Positions 9,594 through 18,335 are shown, numbered from the stretch's first letter. The stretch: DNA of 64,000 nucleotides from Xanthomonas translucens pv. cerealis (GCF_006838285.1 NZ_CP038228.1:1364001-1428000); one strand, 5' to 3'. Notes: generated from the letters alone by a model not told the origin. A program made the numbers and translations.

Positions 9594-10229
9594 TTATTCA
9601 GCGGGCGTCTGCGCCGCGGCGCGCTTGCGGCTGGCGCGTTTCGGCGCGGGCGTGGCGCTGGCCACGACCGGGCCGGCACGGCGTTGCGCCGGCGCTGCCT
9701 GCCTGGTCGGGCGGGACTTGGGTGCGGCGGTCTTTGCCGCCTTCCTGGCTGCGGGCGCCTTGACCGGTGCCTGGCGTGCGCGGCGGCCGCTGCCCAGGTT
9801 GCGCAGTTCGGCATTCAAAGCATCTACGCGATCGAGCAAAGTGCCGAGGTCTTCGCGGCTGGGCACTTCCAGCCTGCGCAACGCGCGTTGCACCCGGTCC
9901 TCGAACACCTTCTCCAACCGATCCCAGGTATCGGCGGCGCGTTCGCGCGCCTGGCCGACCCGGTTCTCCACCACATCGCGCACCGCATCGACGCCGCCGC
10001 CGGCCAGCTTGCGCGTGCTCTGCTCCAGGGTCAGACCTTCCTTCACCAGGGTTTCGAACAGCTTGCCGCCTTCGGCCTGGGCGCGGCCAAACGCGCCGAC
10101 CCCGGCCAGCCATACCTGCTGCGCCGATTCGCCCAGGCGCTTGGACAGCTTTTCCGCCTGCGCCTGCAGGCCCTCGTCGCTGGCGGCGGCGGTCTTCTTT
10201 TTGCGTGCGGATTTCTTCAGAGTGGCCAT
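9594..10229 (-). CDS. Phasin-family protein (PHA granule-associated)
   Basis: A 211-residue protein. After a lysine-rich start (KKSARKKKT), residues 20-145 form a mostly helical amphipathic region (VWLAGVGAFGRAQAEG, FETLVKEGLTLE, heptad-like stretches) typical of phasin PhaI/PhaF proteins that coat polyhydroxyalkanoate granules. The tail from about 150 is rich in Ala, Lys, Pro and Arg, like the histone-like DNA-binding tail of PhaF. If so, it could tether granules to the nucleoid. It lies next to a patatin phospholipase, an FFLEELY-type protein and a PHA-system protein, which supports a granule role. Confidence 0.82.
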   Translation of the reverse strand: MATLKKSARKKKTAAASDEGLQAQAEKLSKRLGESAQQVWLAGVGAFGRAQAEGGKLFETLVKEGLTLEQSTRKLAGGGVDAVRDVVENRVGQARERAADTWDRLEKVFEDRVQRALRRLEVPSREDLGTLLDRVDALNAELRNLGSGRRARQAPVKAPAARKAAKTAAPKSRPTRQAAPAQRRAGPVVASATPAPKRASRKRAAAQTPAE

Positions 10230-10312
10230 GACGGTGCGGTTCCTGCGGCGGTTGGGTGGCTGGATTGGAGACTCACGGCGTTGGTTAGAGCAATCACACC
10301 AGCGCCGGCGTC

Positions 10313-11587
10313 TCAGTCGGTGGAAAGTGGCGGTGCGCGCCGCGTGCGGCGGCTGGCGCGGCGTCGGGCGATGACCTGATCGATGTCGTCGAGCGCGCGG
10401 CGCAGGCGCGCAGTGGCTTCGGTGGTGCGCCCTTGCTGCACGTCCACGCCGTCGGTGAAGGTGCGCTGGCGATCGTTGAGGATCTCATGGCGCAGGGCGA
10501 TGCCGTGCGCGGCCAGCATCGGTTCCAGCACCTGGGCGTTGCCGCGCAGGTCGGCCAGGGTGTTGCGATAGGCCAGCTGGCAGACGCGGTGGCGTGCGGA
10601 ATAGCTGAACAGATTGGTGAAGAACAGTTCGCTGTTGTCGGCATTGGGCTCGAACACCAGCTGGTCCACCCGCGGGTATTGCTGTGCGTACTTCTCCAGC
10701 CCGACCTGCATGCGCGACTGCAGCAGGGTGCGCAATGTCTGCGACAGCACCGCCGGCAGGCCGCCGCTGAGCAGCCGCGCGCGGTCGATCTGGCCGTTGC
10801 GGCGTGGCGCGTGGGTGGCGTCGTAGGGGACCAGCGGGTTGATCCCGATCATCAGGTCGATGCCGCGCTCCAGCAGGGTGGAGGCGTGCATCGTGCGCCG
10901 CAGCGCGCCGTCGACGTAGTGGCGGCCGTCGATCTCCACCGGCGGATACAGCCCCGGCAGCGCGGCGCTGGCCTGCACCGCCAGCGAGATCGGCACCTGG
11001 TCCATGCCCGGCTCGCCGAAACGCACGGTGCGGCCGCTGTCCAGGTCCACCGCGACCACGAACAGGTCGGTGTCCAGGGCGCGGAAGTCGTTGCTGCGGC
11101 CGCGCCGGCTGAACACGTCCTGCATGAAGCGTTCGACCCCGGCGTTGTCGAACAGCCCGCTGGGCACCAGCCCGCCGAAGCGGGTGATCAGGTCCGACCA
11201 GCGGGTCTTGCGCGGCTCGGTCAGCAGGTCGTGCCACCAGCCGTAGGCGAGCTTGGGCAGGGTCGCGGCGCGGCGCAGGTATTCGTAGACGTTGGGGCGC
11301 AGGAAATCCTCGGGCCGGAACCGCGCATCGTCGCTGTTGCCGGTGACGAAGATCCGGCAGATCTCTGCGCTGCTGATGCGATTGGCCAGGCCGGCGGTCA
11401 GGAACGCGCCGGAACTGACCCCGACGTAGCAGTCCAGCCGGGTCAGGTCGAGTCCGTCCAGGGCTTCGTCCAGCGCGCGCAGCGCGCCGAGTCCGTACAT
11501 GCCGCCGATCGGGCCGCCGCCGGCGATGGCCAGGCCGATACGGCCTTGGGAACGGGGGCGTGGCGTGGCGCTGTGGAGGGAAAGCAT
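10313..11587 (-). CDS. Patatin-like phospholipase
   Basis: A 424-residue lipid acyl hydrolase. The oxyanion-hole motif GGGPIGG is at 23-29, the nucleophile elbow GVSSG at 56-60 (Ser58), and the dyad aspartate in DGAL at about 226. The start at 11587 (MLSLHS) is preferred over a possible start at 11647. The protein has no signal peptide and is probably cytoplasmic. It sits in a block of granule-type genes, so a membrane lipid, stored lipid or PHA-related ester is a plausible substrate, but this is inference. The C-terminal 60 residues are Arg-rich. Confidence 0.88.
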   Translation of the reverse strand: MLSLHSATPRPRSQGRIGLAIAGGGPIGGMYGLGALRALDEALDGLDLTRLDCYVGVSSGAFLTAGLANRISSAEICRIFVTGNSDDARFRPEDFLRPNVYEYLRRAATLPKLAYGWWHDLLTEPRKTRWSDLITRFGGLVPSGLFDNAGVERFMQDVFSRRGRSNDFRALDTDLFVVAVDLDSGRTVRFGEPGMDQVPISLAVQASAALPGLYPPVEIDGRHYVDGALRRTMHASTLLERGIDLMIGINPLVPYDATHAPRRNGQIDRARLLSGGLPAVLSQTLRTLLQSRMQVGLEKYAQQYPRVDQLVFEPNADNSELFFTNLFSYSARHRVCQLAYRNTLADLRGNAQVLEPMLAAHGIALRHEILNDRQRTFTDGVDVQQGRTTEATARLRRALDDIDQVIARRRASRRTRRAPPLSTD

Positions 11588-11674
11588 GCGCGGTTCGCGA
11601 AGGGCGTTGGCCGGAGTGTAGCCGAGCGGCATGATGCTTGCGGTCACGCCCGGCGACCAGCATCATCGGCCCCC

Positions 11675-12394
11675 ATGGCGCGCAGCAATCCCGTCCTGGA
11701 ACGACTCGGCCGCCGTCTGGCATGGCATCAGGCCGTGCACGATCCGGCGCACGAGCCGCGCAATGCGTTGCGCTGGCTGCAGGAACTGCGGCGCTGGCAG
11801 ACGCAGCGGCTGGAGCGCAGCTTCGAACACTTTCTGGAGGACCCGCAGCGGCGCCCGGCGGCGATGTTCTTCCTGACCGACGTCTATGGCGACCGCGATT
11901 TCAGCCGGCGCGACGCCGACATCGTCAAGGTGCTGCCGATGATGCAGCGGCTGATGCCGGCCACGCTGCTGGACACGGTCGCCGACGGCATCGAGCTGGG
12001 CGCGCTGACCCACGCACTGGACCTGCGCATGGCCGAGGCGCTGCAGGCGTTGGCGCCGCGCCGCAAGCGCCTGGACGACGACTTGTACGCGCAGGCCTAC
12101 CGACATACTGGCCTGCGCCGCCTGCGCCTGCATCAGATCGACCTGATCGCCAGTGTCGGCCTTGGCCTGGCCACCGCGGTGCACACCACGGGCGTACGCA
12201 TGCTGCTGCGCTTCGCGCGCGGCCCGGCCAAGGCGGCGGGGCTGTCGGAATTGCAGGGGTTCCTGGAACGCGGCTTCGACGCGTTTTCCAAACTCGGCGA
12301 CGCCGAAGGCTTCATGGGCGATATCGAAACCACCGAGCGCGAGGTTTCGCGGCGTTTGTTCGCCGGACACCCGCAGCCGTTCGCCTTCGACTGA
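11675..12394 (+). CDS. FFLEELY-motif family protein, PHA-associated
   Basis: A 239-residue soluble protein, mostly helical. It has AAMFFLTDVYGDRDFSRRD at about 62-80, which corresponds to the FFLEELYG.qDFS signature of a family often found with polyhydroxyalkanoate genes in gammaproteobacteria. Its biochemical role is unknown. The ATG at 11675 is 87 bp from the divergent patatin start at 11587, so the two may share a regulatory region. It is followed by a palindromic intergenic repeat and the convergent PHA-system gene. Confidence 0.7.
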   Translation: MARSNPVLERLGRRLAWHQAVHDPAHEPRNALRWLQELRRWQTQRLERSFEHFLEDPQRRPAAMFFLTDVYGDRDFSRRDADIVKVLPMMQRLMPATLLDTVADGIELGALTHALDLRMAEALQALAPRRKRLDDDLYAQAYRHTGLRRLRLHQIDLIASVGLGLATAVHTTGVRMLLRFARGPAKAAGLSELQGFLERGFDAFSKLGDAEGFMGDIETTEREVSRRLFAGHPQPFAFD

Positions 12395-12410
12395 GCGGGT
12401 CGCGGTGGTT

Positions 12411-12538
12411 CCTTCTCCCATCGGGAGAAGGTGCCCCGAAGGGGCGGATGAGGGTACGGGCGGAGCCTCGTGTCCCTATCTCTACGAGTCGCTTTCGCGC
12501 CGGACCCTCACCCCAACCCCTCTCCCAAGGGGAGAAGG
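12411..12538. repeat. Palindromic intergenic element with CCTTCTCC ends
   Basis: A 128-bp element starting CCTTCTCCC and ending GGGAGAAGG, with internal complementary parts (GAGGGT near the left end, ACCCTC near the right) and two small hairpins. It fills the gap between two converging genes. The form is that of a small non-coding repeat (MITE or REP-like) common in xanthomonads. Coding potential is not seen. Confidence 0.7.
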
Positions 12539-12550
12539 CGCTATTGCCGC

Positions 12551-12826
12551 TCAGCCCAGCTTTTCGGCCAGCACGCGGCGTATTTCGCTTTCCACTGTGC
12601 CCTTCAGCGCCGACAGCAGGAAGCCCAGCTCGGCGGTGACGTGCACCTGCTTGGGCAGCAGTTCGATGCGCCCGTCCACACCGGAGCGCGAGAACAGCAG
12701 CGCATCGCCGTCCCAGCGCGATTCCAGGTCGAAACGTTCGGATAGCTTTTTGGCGGCGTCCTCGATCGCCTTGCGTGCTTGTGCGGGGGTTTTGCCGTGG
12801 TCGTGGCGGATGTCGATGCTGGACAT
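12551..12826 (-). CDS. Polyhydroxyalkanoic acid system family protein
   Basis: A 91-residue protein from the ATG at 12826 (MSSIDIRHDHG). The pattern of IDIRHDHGKTPAQARKAIE, followed by LSERFDLESRWDGDALLFSR and a C-terminal VTAELGFLLSALKGTVESEI, matches the small PHA-granule-region family (PF09650). Its function is unknown, but family members occur beside phasins and PHA synthases. Together with the phasin, patatin and FFLEELY genes it completes a granule-type group at 9594-12826. A longer frame up to 12871 has a less convincing start. Confidence 0.85.
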   Translation of the reverse strand: MSSIDIRHDHGKTPAQARKAIEDAAKKLSERFDLESRWDGDALLFSRSGVDGRIELLPKQVHVTAELGFLLSALKGTVESEIRRVLAEKLG

Positions 12827-12945
12827 GCTGGCTCCTGTGCGGGCATGCGGCCCGCGGAAAAGATCAGGCATTGTGCGTATGCGCGCAGTGTTGTCCAGGC
12901 ACGGCGCGCTTCTTCAAGCGCGGGCAACCTGCTAGGCTCCCCGCC

Positions 12946-13743
12946 GTGTCCGACCTGCAAGTCCATTTCAGCAATCGCCAGCAACCCGACCGACCCTTGC
13001 GCGCGGGCGTGCACCGCATCGTGCGGCAGGCGTCCGGGCATGTGCGCGTGGTCGACGACAGCCAGGGCGCGCTGCTGCTGGCGCAGTTCTGCCTGGACCG
13101 GCGCGGTCTATGGCTGCAGGTGGTCAACGGCGCCCGCGGCATCCACGTGAACGGGCGTCCGGTACGGCGCATGGCGCTGCTGCGCGCCGGCGATGCGGTC
13201 TATGCCGATGGCGTGGAAATGGTGGTCCGGGGCGCGTGCGAGCCGCTGCAGCGCCTGCCCGATGCGGCCGAAGGCGAGGGCGACGATCCGCGGCTGGTGC
13301 TGCGCGGGGTCGGCGGCCAGCACCATGGCCGCAGCTATACCCTGGACCGGGTGCGCAGCATCGGCCGCCTGCGCGACTGCGACATCTGCATCGACGATCC
13401 GGCCTTCGCCGAACGCCACGCGCGCCTGGAGCGGCATGGCGAGCGCGTGCTGCTGCGCGGGCTCGGCGATGCGCAGACCCAGGTCAACGGCAATGCGGTA
13501 CGCGATTGCTGGCTGCAGCCGGGCGACCAACTGGTGTTCGACACGCAGCACCGCTTCGTGCTGGAGGTGCCGCAGGTGGTCGCTGGCGAGCCGTTGAAGC
13601 ACGATCCGGCCAGCGTCCCGGCGGCCGCCGCAGCGGAACCCCCAGCGCGTCCGGCTACCGCCTTGCGCTGGCCGTGGCTGCTGCTCAGCGCCTTGCTGCT
13701 GGCCGCCGCGCTCAGCGGGCTGCTGTGGTTCGGCGCGCGCTGA
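12946..13743 (+). CDS. FHA-domain protein with C-terminal membrane anchor
   Basis: A 265-residue protein from a GTG at 12946. The C-terminal FHA domain (about 115-210) has IGRLRDCDICIDD, AERHARL in place of the usual S.RH, and VNG at 180-182. Residues 1-95 look like a second, degenerate FHA-like sandwich (VNGRPVRRMALLRAGD). A transmembrane helix at about 241-263 ends the protein, so it is probably tail-anchored with FHA domains in the cytoplasm, binding phosphothreonine partners. No kinase or secretion genes are adjacent, and its partner is unknown. The last 32 bp overlap the 3' end of the convergent msrQ. Confidence 0.78.
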   Translation: MSDLQVHFSNRQQPDRPLRAGVHRIVRQASGHVRVVDDSQGALLLAQFCLDRRGLWLQVVNGARGIHVNGRPVRRMALLRAGDAVYADGVEMVVRGACEPLQRLPDAAEGEGDDPRLVLRGVGGQHHGRSYTLDRVRSIGRLRDCDICIDDPAFAERHARLERHGERVLLRGLGDAQTQVNGNAVRDCWLQPGDQLVFDTQHRFVLEVPQVVAGEPLKHDPASVPAAAAAEPPARPATALRWPWLLLSALLLAAALSGLLWFGAR

Positions 13744-14371
13744 GCGCCCGCCAGCCGCGCCAGCCCAGCAGCAGCGCCAGGATCGCCGCGTACAGCAGCG
13801 GTTCGCGGATGTCCGATTTCACCAGCCACCAGAAGTGCAGCACCGCCAGCACGCCGATCGCGTAGATCGCCTTGTGCAGCTTGCCCCAGTTGCGCTTGAG
13901 CCGGCGCATCCAGCCCTGGGTGGAGGTGATTGCCAGCGGGATCAGCAGTAGCCAGGCGATGAAGCCGACGGTGATGTAGGGCCGCTTGACGATGTCCTCG
14001 AAGATCTGCGCCCAGTAGCCGCGCAGGTCCAGACCCAGATACACACCCAGATGCACGCAGGCATAGAAGAACGCATACAGTCCGAGCATGCGCCGGAACC
14101 GCAGCAGCACCGATTGCCCGCTCAGCTGCCGCAGCGGCGTGATCGCCAGGGTCAGCAACAGCAGCCGCAACGCCCACAGCCCGGTACGGTGCTCGATCTC
14201 GGCCACCGGATCGGCACCGAGCGCATCGCTGCCGCTCTGCCACACCTGCCAGAACTGCCAGCCCAGGTAAGCCAACGGCGCCAGCGCCAGCACATGGACC
14301 ATGCCCTTGGCCGCGATCAAACCAGAGGGCCCGGACTTCACCGCCATGTCGCGACTGCCCCGACCAAGCAA
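13712..14371 (-). CDS. msrQ: MsrQ haem-binding membrane subunit of the MsrPQ system
   Basis: Delivers electrons from the quinone pool to MsrP for repair of oxidised methionine in periplasmic proteins. The protein is 219 residues with about six transmembrane helices. Conserved histidines are seen in CVHLGVYLGLD, GKLHKAIY and VLHFWWLVK, as expected for haem ligation in the ferric-reductase-like domain. The start may be ATG at 14371 or at 14347 (MAVKSG). It follows msrP in the same orientation across a 70-bp gap with a GGGACC-type repeat. Its 3' end overlaps the convergent FHA gene by 32 bp. Confidence 0.93.
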   Translation of the reverse strand: MLGRGSRDMAVKSGPSGLIAAKGMVHVLALAPLAYLGWQFWQVWQSGSDALGADPVAEIEHRTGLWALRLLLLTLAITPLRQLSGQSVLLRFRRMLGLYAFFYACVHLGVYLGLDLRGYWAQIFEDIVKRPYITVGFIAWLLLIPLAITSTQGWMRRLKRNWGKLHKAIYAIGVLAVLHFWWLVKSDIREPLLYAAILALLLGWRGWRALSARRTTAAR

Positions 14372-14407
14372 CGCGCCCGCCCAACGCCGAAACCGCCGGC
14401 TTTTTCC

Positions 14408-14440
14408 GGGCCCCGAGTCCCGAGTCCCGGGTCCCGAGCG
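14408..14440. repeat. GGGACC/GAGTCCC short tandem repeat
   Basis: Repeats of the heptamer CCGAGTC and variants between msrP and msrQ. It is the same type of short repeat as at 8247 and 60063. Confidence 0.5.
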
Positions 14441-14441
14441 T

Positions 14442-15410
14442 TCAATACCATTTCTTCAGATCCATCCCCGCATACATCCCCGCCACCTGCTCGGCATAGC
14501 CGTTGAACGGGCGGGTCGGGATGCGTTCGGCGAACAGCTTGCTGGCCTTGCCGGCGATACGGCGCTCGGTCTTCTGGCTCCAGCGCGGATGGTCCACCGC
14601 CGGATTGACGTTGGAGAAGAAACCGTACTCCGAGGCCTGCAATTCGTGCCAGGCGGTCTCCGGCATGCGCTCGACGAAGCGGATCTCGACGATGGATTTG
14701 ATGCTCTTGAAGCCGTATTTCCACGGCACCACCAGCCGCAGCGGCGCGCCGTTCTGCTGCGGCAGCGGCTTGCCGTACAGGCCGGTGGCGAGCAGGGTCA
14801 GCGGGTTCATCGCCTCGTCGATGCGCAGGCCTTCCTTGTACGGCCAGTCGATCGAGCGGTAGCGGATGCCGGGCATCTGCTGCGGATCGGCCAGCGTGGT
14901 GAAGGCGACGTACTTGGCCTTGGAGGTCGGTGCGAAGCGCTTGAGCACCGCGGCCAACGGCACCCCCAGCCACGGGATCACCATCGACCAGCCTTCAACG
15001 CAGCGCAGCCGGTAGATGCGCTCCTCCTGGCTGCTGCCCTTGAGCAGATCGTCCAGCGCCAGGGTGCCGGGCTTTTCGCATTCGCCGGACACCTTCACCG
15101 ACCACGGTGCAGTGCGCAGGGTCTTGGCCGCCTTCGACGGGTCGGTCTTGTCGGTGCCGAATTCGTAGAAGTTGTTGTAGCTGGTGACGTCCTCGTAGCG
15201 GGTCAACTCCTCGCTGGTGCGAAAGCCGTTGCGCGCCTGTTCCGTGGTCACCACTGTCTTCGGCGGGGCCGGCGGTTCGGCCTCGGCGCAGCCGACCAGG
15301 CCCATCGCCGGCGCCATCGCCATGGCCTGCAGCAGCCGCCGCCGATCGCGGTAGAGCGCCTCGTCAGTGATCTGGCGGCTGGGGATATTGAGCACATCGC
15401 GCAATGACAT
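14442..15410 (-). CDS. msrP: Protein-methionine-sulfoxide reductase catalytic subunit MsrP
   Basis: Periplasmic molybdenum enzyme that reduces methionine sulfoxide in proteins, with electrons from MsrQ. It is 322 residues. The N terminus has an RDRRRLLQ twin-arginine motif (21-28) followed by a hydrophobic stretch, so export is by the Tat pathway. The molybdenum ligand is Cys137 in [12 protein letters not shown]. The C-terminal half matches the sulfite-oxidase-like fold through to the terminal DLKKWY. A Cys at 41 after GLVG looks lipobox-like, but lipidation is uncertain. The promoter is in the 149-bp divergent gap shared with serC. Confidence 0.95.
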   Translation of the reverse strand: MSLRDVLNIPSRQITDEALYRDRRRLLQAMAMAPAMGLVGCAEAEPPAPPKTVVTTEQARNGFRTSEELTRYEDVTSYNNFYEFGTDKTDPSKAAKTLRTAPWSVKVSGECEKPGTLALDDLLKGSSQEERIYRLRCVEGWSMVIPWLGVPLAAVLKRFAPTSKAKYVAFTTLADPQQMPGIRYRSIDWPYKEGLRIDEAMNPLTLLATGLYGKPLPQQNGAPLRLVVPWKYGFKSIKSIVEIRFVERMPETAWHELQASEYGFFSNVNPAVDHPRWSQKTERRIAGKASKLFAERIPTRPFNGYAEQVAGMYAGMDLKKWY

Positions 15411-15559
15411 GGCTGACTCCTGGAGGGGCGGACGACCGCCGACGAGTTCAGTACAGACTACGCGTGGGCGAGGTCAATGGATGCAAATGCAACCTAAATT
15501 GTCCGGGCCGCAAGCTGCTGCGCTGCGGCATACTAGGCGTCTTGTCCGATAGGTGCCCC

Positions 15560-16645
15560 ATGACACGCGCGTTCAATTTCAGTGCCGGCCCCGCTGCATT
15601 GCCGGAATCGGTCCTGCGCCAGGCGCAGGCGGAGATGTTGGAGTGGAACGGCGTGGGCGCCTCGATCGTGGAGCTGAGCCACCGCGGCGCCGAGTTCATG
15701 GCGGTGGCGGCCGAGGCCGAAGCCGATCTGCGCCGCCTGATCGACATCTCCGACGACTACGCGGTGCTGTTCCTGTCCGGCGGCGCCACTACCCAGCAGG
15801 CGCTGCTGGCGCTGAACTTCGCCGCGCCCGGGCAGACCGTGGATTACGTGGTGACCGGACACTGGGGCAAGACCGCGATCAAGCAGGTCAGCCCGTACGC
15901 CAACGTGCACGTCGCCGCCAGCAGCGAGGCCGGCGGCTTCCACGACATCCCGCCGCGCGCCAGCTGGCAGCTCAGCGCCGATGCCGCCTACGTGCACATC
16001 ACCGCCAACGAGACCATCCATGGCGTCGAGTTCCGCGACGCGCCGGACGTGGGCGCGGTGCCGCTGTTCGCCGATTTCAGTTCCAGCATCGCCGCCGAGC
16101 CGATCGACGTGTCCAAGTACGCGGTGATCTACGCAGGCGCGCAGAAGAACCTGGGCCCGGTCGGCGTGGCGGTGGTCATCATCCGCAAGGATCTGTTGCA
16201 GCGCAGCGGCCAGCCGCGCGCCGACATTTTCGACTACCGCTCGCACGTCGCGCGCGATTCGATGCTCAATACGCCGCCGACCTGGAACTGGTACCTGGCC
16301 GGGCTGGTGTTCAAGTGGATGCTGGCCGAGGGCGGGGTGGAAGAGTTCGCGCGCCGCAACCAGGCCAAGTCGGCGCTGGTGTACGCGGCGATCGACGGCT
16401 CCGGCGGCTTCTACCGCAACGACGTGGTGGCCGCTGCGCGCTCGCGGATGAACATCCCGTTCTTCCTGCCGGACGACACCCTCACCGCGCGCTTCGTCGC
16501 CGAATCCAAGGCCGCCGGGCTGCTTGCGCTGAAGGGCCACAAGGCGGTCGGTGGCATCCGCGCCTCGCTGTACAACGCGATGCCGGTGGCCGGCGCGCAG
16601 GCGCTGGTCGCCTTCATGCGCGACTTCCAGCAACGCAACGGCTGA
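15560..16645 (+). CDS. serC: Phosphoserine aminotransferase
   Basis: PLP enzyme of serine biosynthesis, converting 3-phosphohydroxypyruvate to phosphoserine, and also used in pyridoxal phosphate synthesis. It has 361 residues, the usual length. [14 protein letters not shown] is at 6-20, the substrate-binding SHRG at 40-43, and the PLP-binding lysine is K196 in GAQKNLGP. The ATG at 15560 matches the family N terminus; upstream in-frame codons are non-coding. It is followed by pheA, 79 bp away, with a REP sequence between. The serC-pheA-aroA order recalls the serC-aroA linkage of other gammaproteobacteria. Confidence 0.97.
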   Translation: MTRAFNFSAGPAALPESVLRQAQAEMLEWNGVGASIVELSHRGAEFMAVAAEAEADLRRLIDISDDYAVLFLSGGATTQQALLALNFAAPGQTVDYVVTGHWGKTAIKQVSPYANVHVAASSEAGGFHDIPPRASWQLSADAAYVHITANETIHGVEFRDAPDVGAVPLFADFSSSIAAEPIDVSKYAVIYAGAQKNLGPVGVAVVIIRKDLLQRSGQPRADIFDYRSHVARDSMLNTPPTWNWYLAGLVFKWMLAEGGVEEFARRNQAKSALVYAAIDGSGGFYRNDVVAAARSRMNIPFFLPDDTLTARFVAESKAAGLLALKGHKAVGGIRASLYNAMPVAGAQALVAFMRDFQQRNG

Positions 16646-16656
16646 GCCATCCCCCT

Positions 16657-16680
16657 GTAGGAGCGGCTTCAGCCGCGACC
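16657..16680. repeat. GTAG-type REP
   Basis: GTAGGAGCGGCTTCAGCCGC followed by GACC, between serC and pheA. It folds into a short hairpin (GCGGCTTCAGCCGC) and is a single copy of the family seen as inverted pairs at 22201 and 36781. Confidence 0.75.
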
Positions 16681-16724
16681 GGATCGCCCAGCAGGCGCTC
16701 CGGAACATCGAGGAACCACGATCC

Positions 16725-17918
16725 ATGGCCGCAAAGCCGAACAAATCCCGAACCGCACACGCCGAATCGAGCAAGTCGGCCAAGCTGGCCAAGCCGGGCA
16801 AGCCGACATCGACCGCCATCGCCATGCCCGCAGACGCGGCGCCGGCGCTGGCCGACGTGCGCGCCAAGATCGACGAGATCGACCGCACCATCCAGGCGCT
16901 GATCGCCGAGCGCGCGCAGTTCGCGCACCAGGTCGGCAAGGCCAAGGGCAAGCTCGCCGCCGCGGTGGACTACTACCGTCCAGAGCGCGAGGCGCAGGTG
17001 CTGCGCATGGTGGTGGACCGCAACCAGGGGCCGCTCAGCGACGAAGTGCTGGTGCACGTGTTCCGCGAGATCATGTCCGCCTGCCTGGCACAGCAGGAGC
17101 CGCTGAAGATCGGCTATCTCGGCCCGGAAGGCACCTTCAGCCAGCAGGCGGTGCTCAAGCATTTCGGCCGCTCGGCAGTGGGCATGCCGATGGCGACGAT
17201 CGAGGAAGTGTTCCAGGAAGTGGAGAGCGGCAATGCCGATTTCGGCGTGGTGCCGGTGGAGAATTCCGGGCAGGGCACGATCCAGGTCACCCTGGATATG
17301 TTCCTGACCTCGAACCTGAAGATCTGCGGCGAGACCGAGCTGCGCGTGCACCAGTACCTGCTGTCGCGCACCGGCCGGCTCGATGCGATCGAGCGCATCT
17401 ATGCGCATCCGCAGTCGTTCGCGCAGACCGCCGGGTGGCTGCGCGCGCATCTGCCGAAGGTGGAGAAGATCCCGGTGTCGAGCAATGCCGAGGGCGCGCG
17501 GCGCGCGCGCAATGCGGAGGATGCGGCGGCGATCGGCGGGGAGAGTGCGGCGCATGTGTACGCGCTGAAGAAGGTGATCATGAAGTCGATCGAGGACGAC
17601 GACGACAACACGACGCGCTTCCTGGTGATCGGCCGGCAGATCTTTCCGCCATCCGGGCACGATCGTACGTCGGTGTTGGTGTTCATCCACGATAAGCCGG
17701 GTGCGCTGTTCGATGTGCTAAGTCCGTTCGCGCGGCATGGGATCAGCATGAACCGGATCGAGTCTCGGCCTTCGCATCAGGCGAAGTGGGAGTATGGGTT
17801 CTTTATCGATCTGGCCGGGCATGTGGAGGACGAGGCGATGCAGCAGGCGTTGGCGGAGTTGAAGGCGCATTCGGCGCAGATCAAGGTGTTGGGGTCTTAT
17901 CCGGTGGCGGTGCCTTGA
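16725..17918 (+). CDS. pheA: Bifunctional chorismate mutase / prephenate dehydratase
   Basis: Makes phenylpyruvate from chorismate by way of prephenate. It is 397 residues: a Lys/Ala-rich extension (1-38), an AroQ-type chorismate mutase domain (about 42-122), a prephenate dehydratase domain (127-305, with YLGPEGTFSQ at 131-140 and catalytic TTRF at 296-299) and an ACT domain (about 315-395). GALFD (326-330) and ESRP (346-349) form the phenylalanine-binding site, so feedback inhibition by phenylalanine is expected. The ATG at 16725 was chosen because earlier frame sequence overlaps serC. The last third uses more G-ending codons than its start. Confidence 0.96.
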   Translation: MAAKPNKSRTAHAESSKSAKLAKPGKPTSTAIAMPADAAPALADVRAKIDEIDRTIQALIAERAQFAHQVGKAKGKLAAAVDYYRPEREAQVLRMVVDRNQGPLSDEVLVHVFREIMSACLAQQEPLKIGYLGPEGTFSQQAVLKHFGRSAVGMPMATIEEVFQEVESGNADFGVVPVENSGQGTIQVTLDMFLTSNLKICGETELRVHQYLLSRTGRLDAIERIYAHPQSFAQTAGWLRAHLPKVEKIPVSSNAEGARRARNAEDAAAIGGESAAHVYALKKVIMKSIEDDDDNTTRFLVIGRQIFPPSGHDRTSVLVFIHDKPGALFDVLSPFARHGISMNRIESRPSHQAKWEYGFFIDLAGHVEDEAMQQALAELKAHSAQIKVLGSYPVAVP

Positions 17919-17949
17919 TCTGGTCTGTGTGACTGCTGTAACTGGTTTG

Positions 17950-18240
17950 GCGGTAGAGCAAAAGCAACAGAAAGGGCAAAGGCTTTCGCGCGTTGCGCGA
18001 CTTACTTTGATCGGCCTGCGGCCGCTGAGGAGCGCTTCTTTGAACGGCCAAAGAAAAGTAAGCAAAAGAAAGGCCGCCCCAGTCAGGTCGCCCCGCGCTG
18101 CGCGCGGGGTCCGCGAGCAACCTGGGATTTTTCGATGGCACATCCATGTGCCAGCGAAAAACGACGCGCATCCTGCGCGTCGCCCCTGCGGGGTTTTCCC
18201 CGGGCCGCTCGCCGACCCTCAATGGGGACCCCTGAAAAGC
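17950..18240. repeat. Long structured intergenic repeat with several hairpins
   Basis: Most of the 417-bp pheA-aroA gap is a structured repeat. It has CCAAAGAAAAGTAAGCAAAAG, a phrase found in intergenic repeats of many proteobacteria, followed by a series of perfect hairpins: CCCCGCG/CGCGGGG at 18091-18109, GGCACAT/ATGTGCC at 18137-18152 within a longer TTTTTCG/CGAAAAA stem, and a 9-bp stem with TCC loop at 18162-18182. Read on the minus strand, the last two have GGA in the loop. A reading frame through it joins aroA but has no recognisable protein content. It probably also holds the aroA promoter near its right end. Confidence 0.6.
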
Positions 18241-18335
18241 AAACGGCAACTGCAACAGCAAGATCGACAGCGGCGGCAAGATCAACAGCGACAGTGGGCC
18301 CGCGGGGCGGGTGGCTGGCAATCTCAGGAATAGTG

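Noticed and set aside
15411-15559. A riboswitch or leader peptide before serC
   Set aside because: No conserved riboswitch core or terminator-antiterminator pair was seen, and the gap also serves the divergent msrP.
18135-18335. An N-terminal extension of aroA through the intergenic repeat
   Set aside because: The extension is repeat sequence, Ala/Thr/Arg-rich, and EPSP synthases start near 18336.
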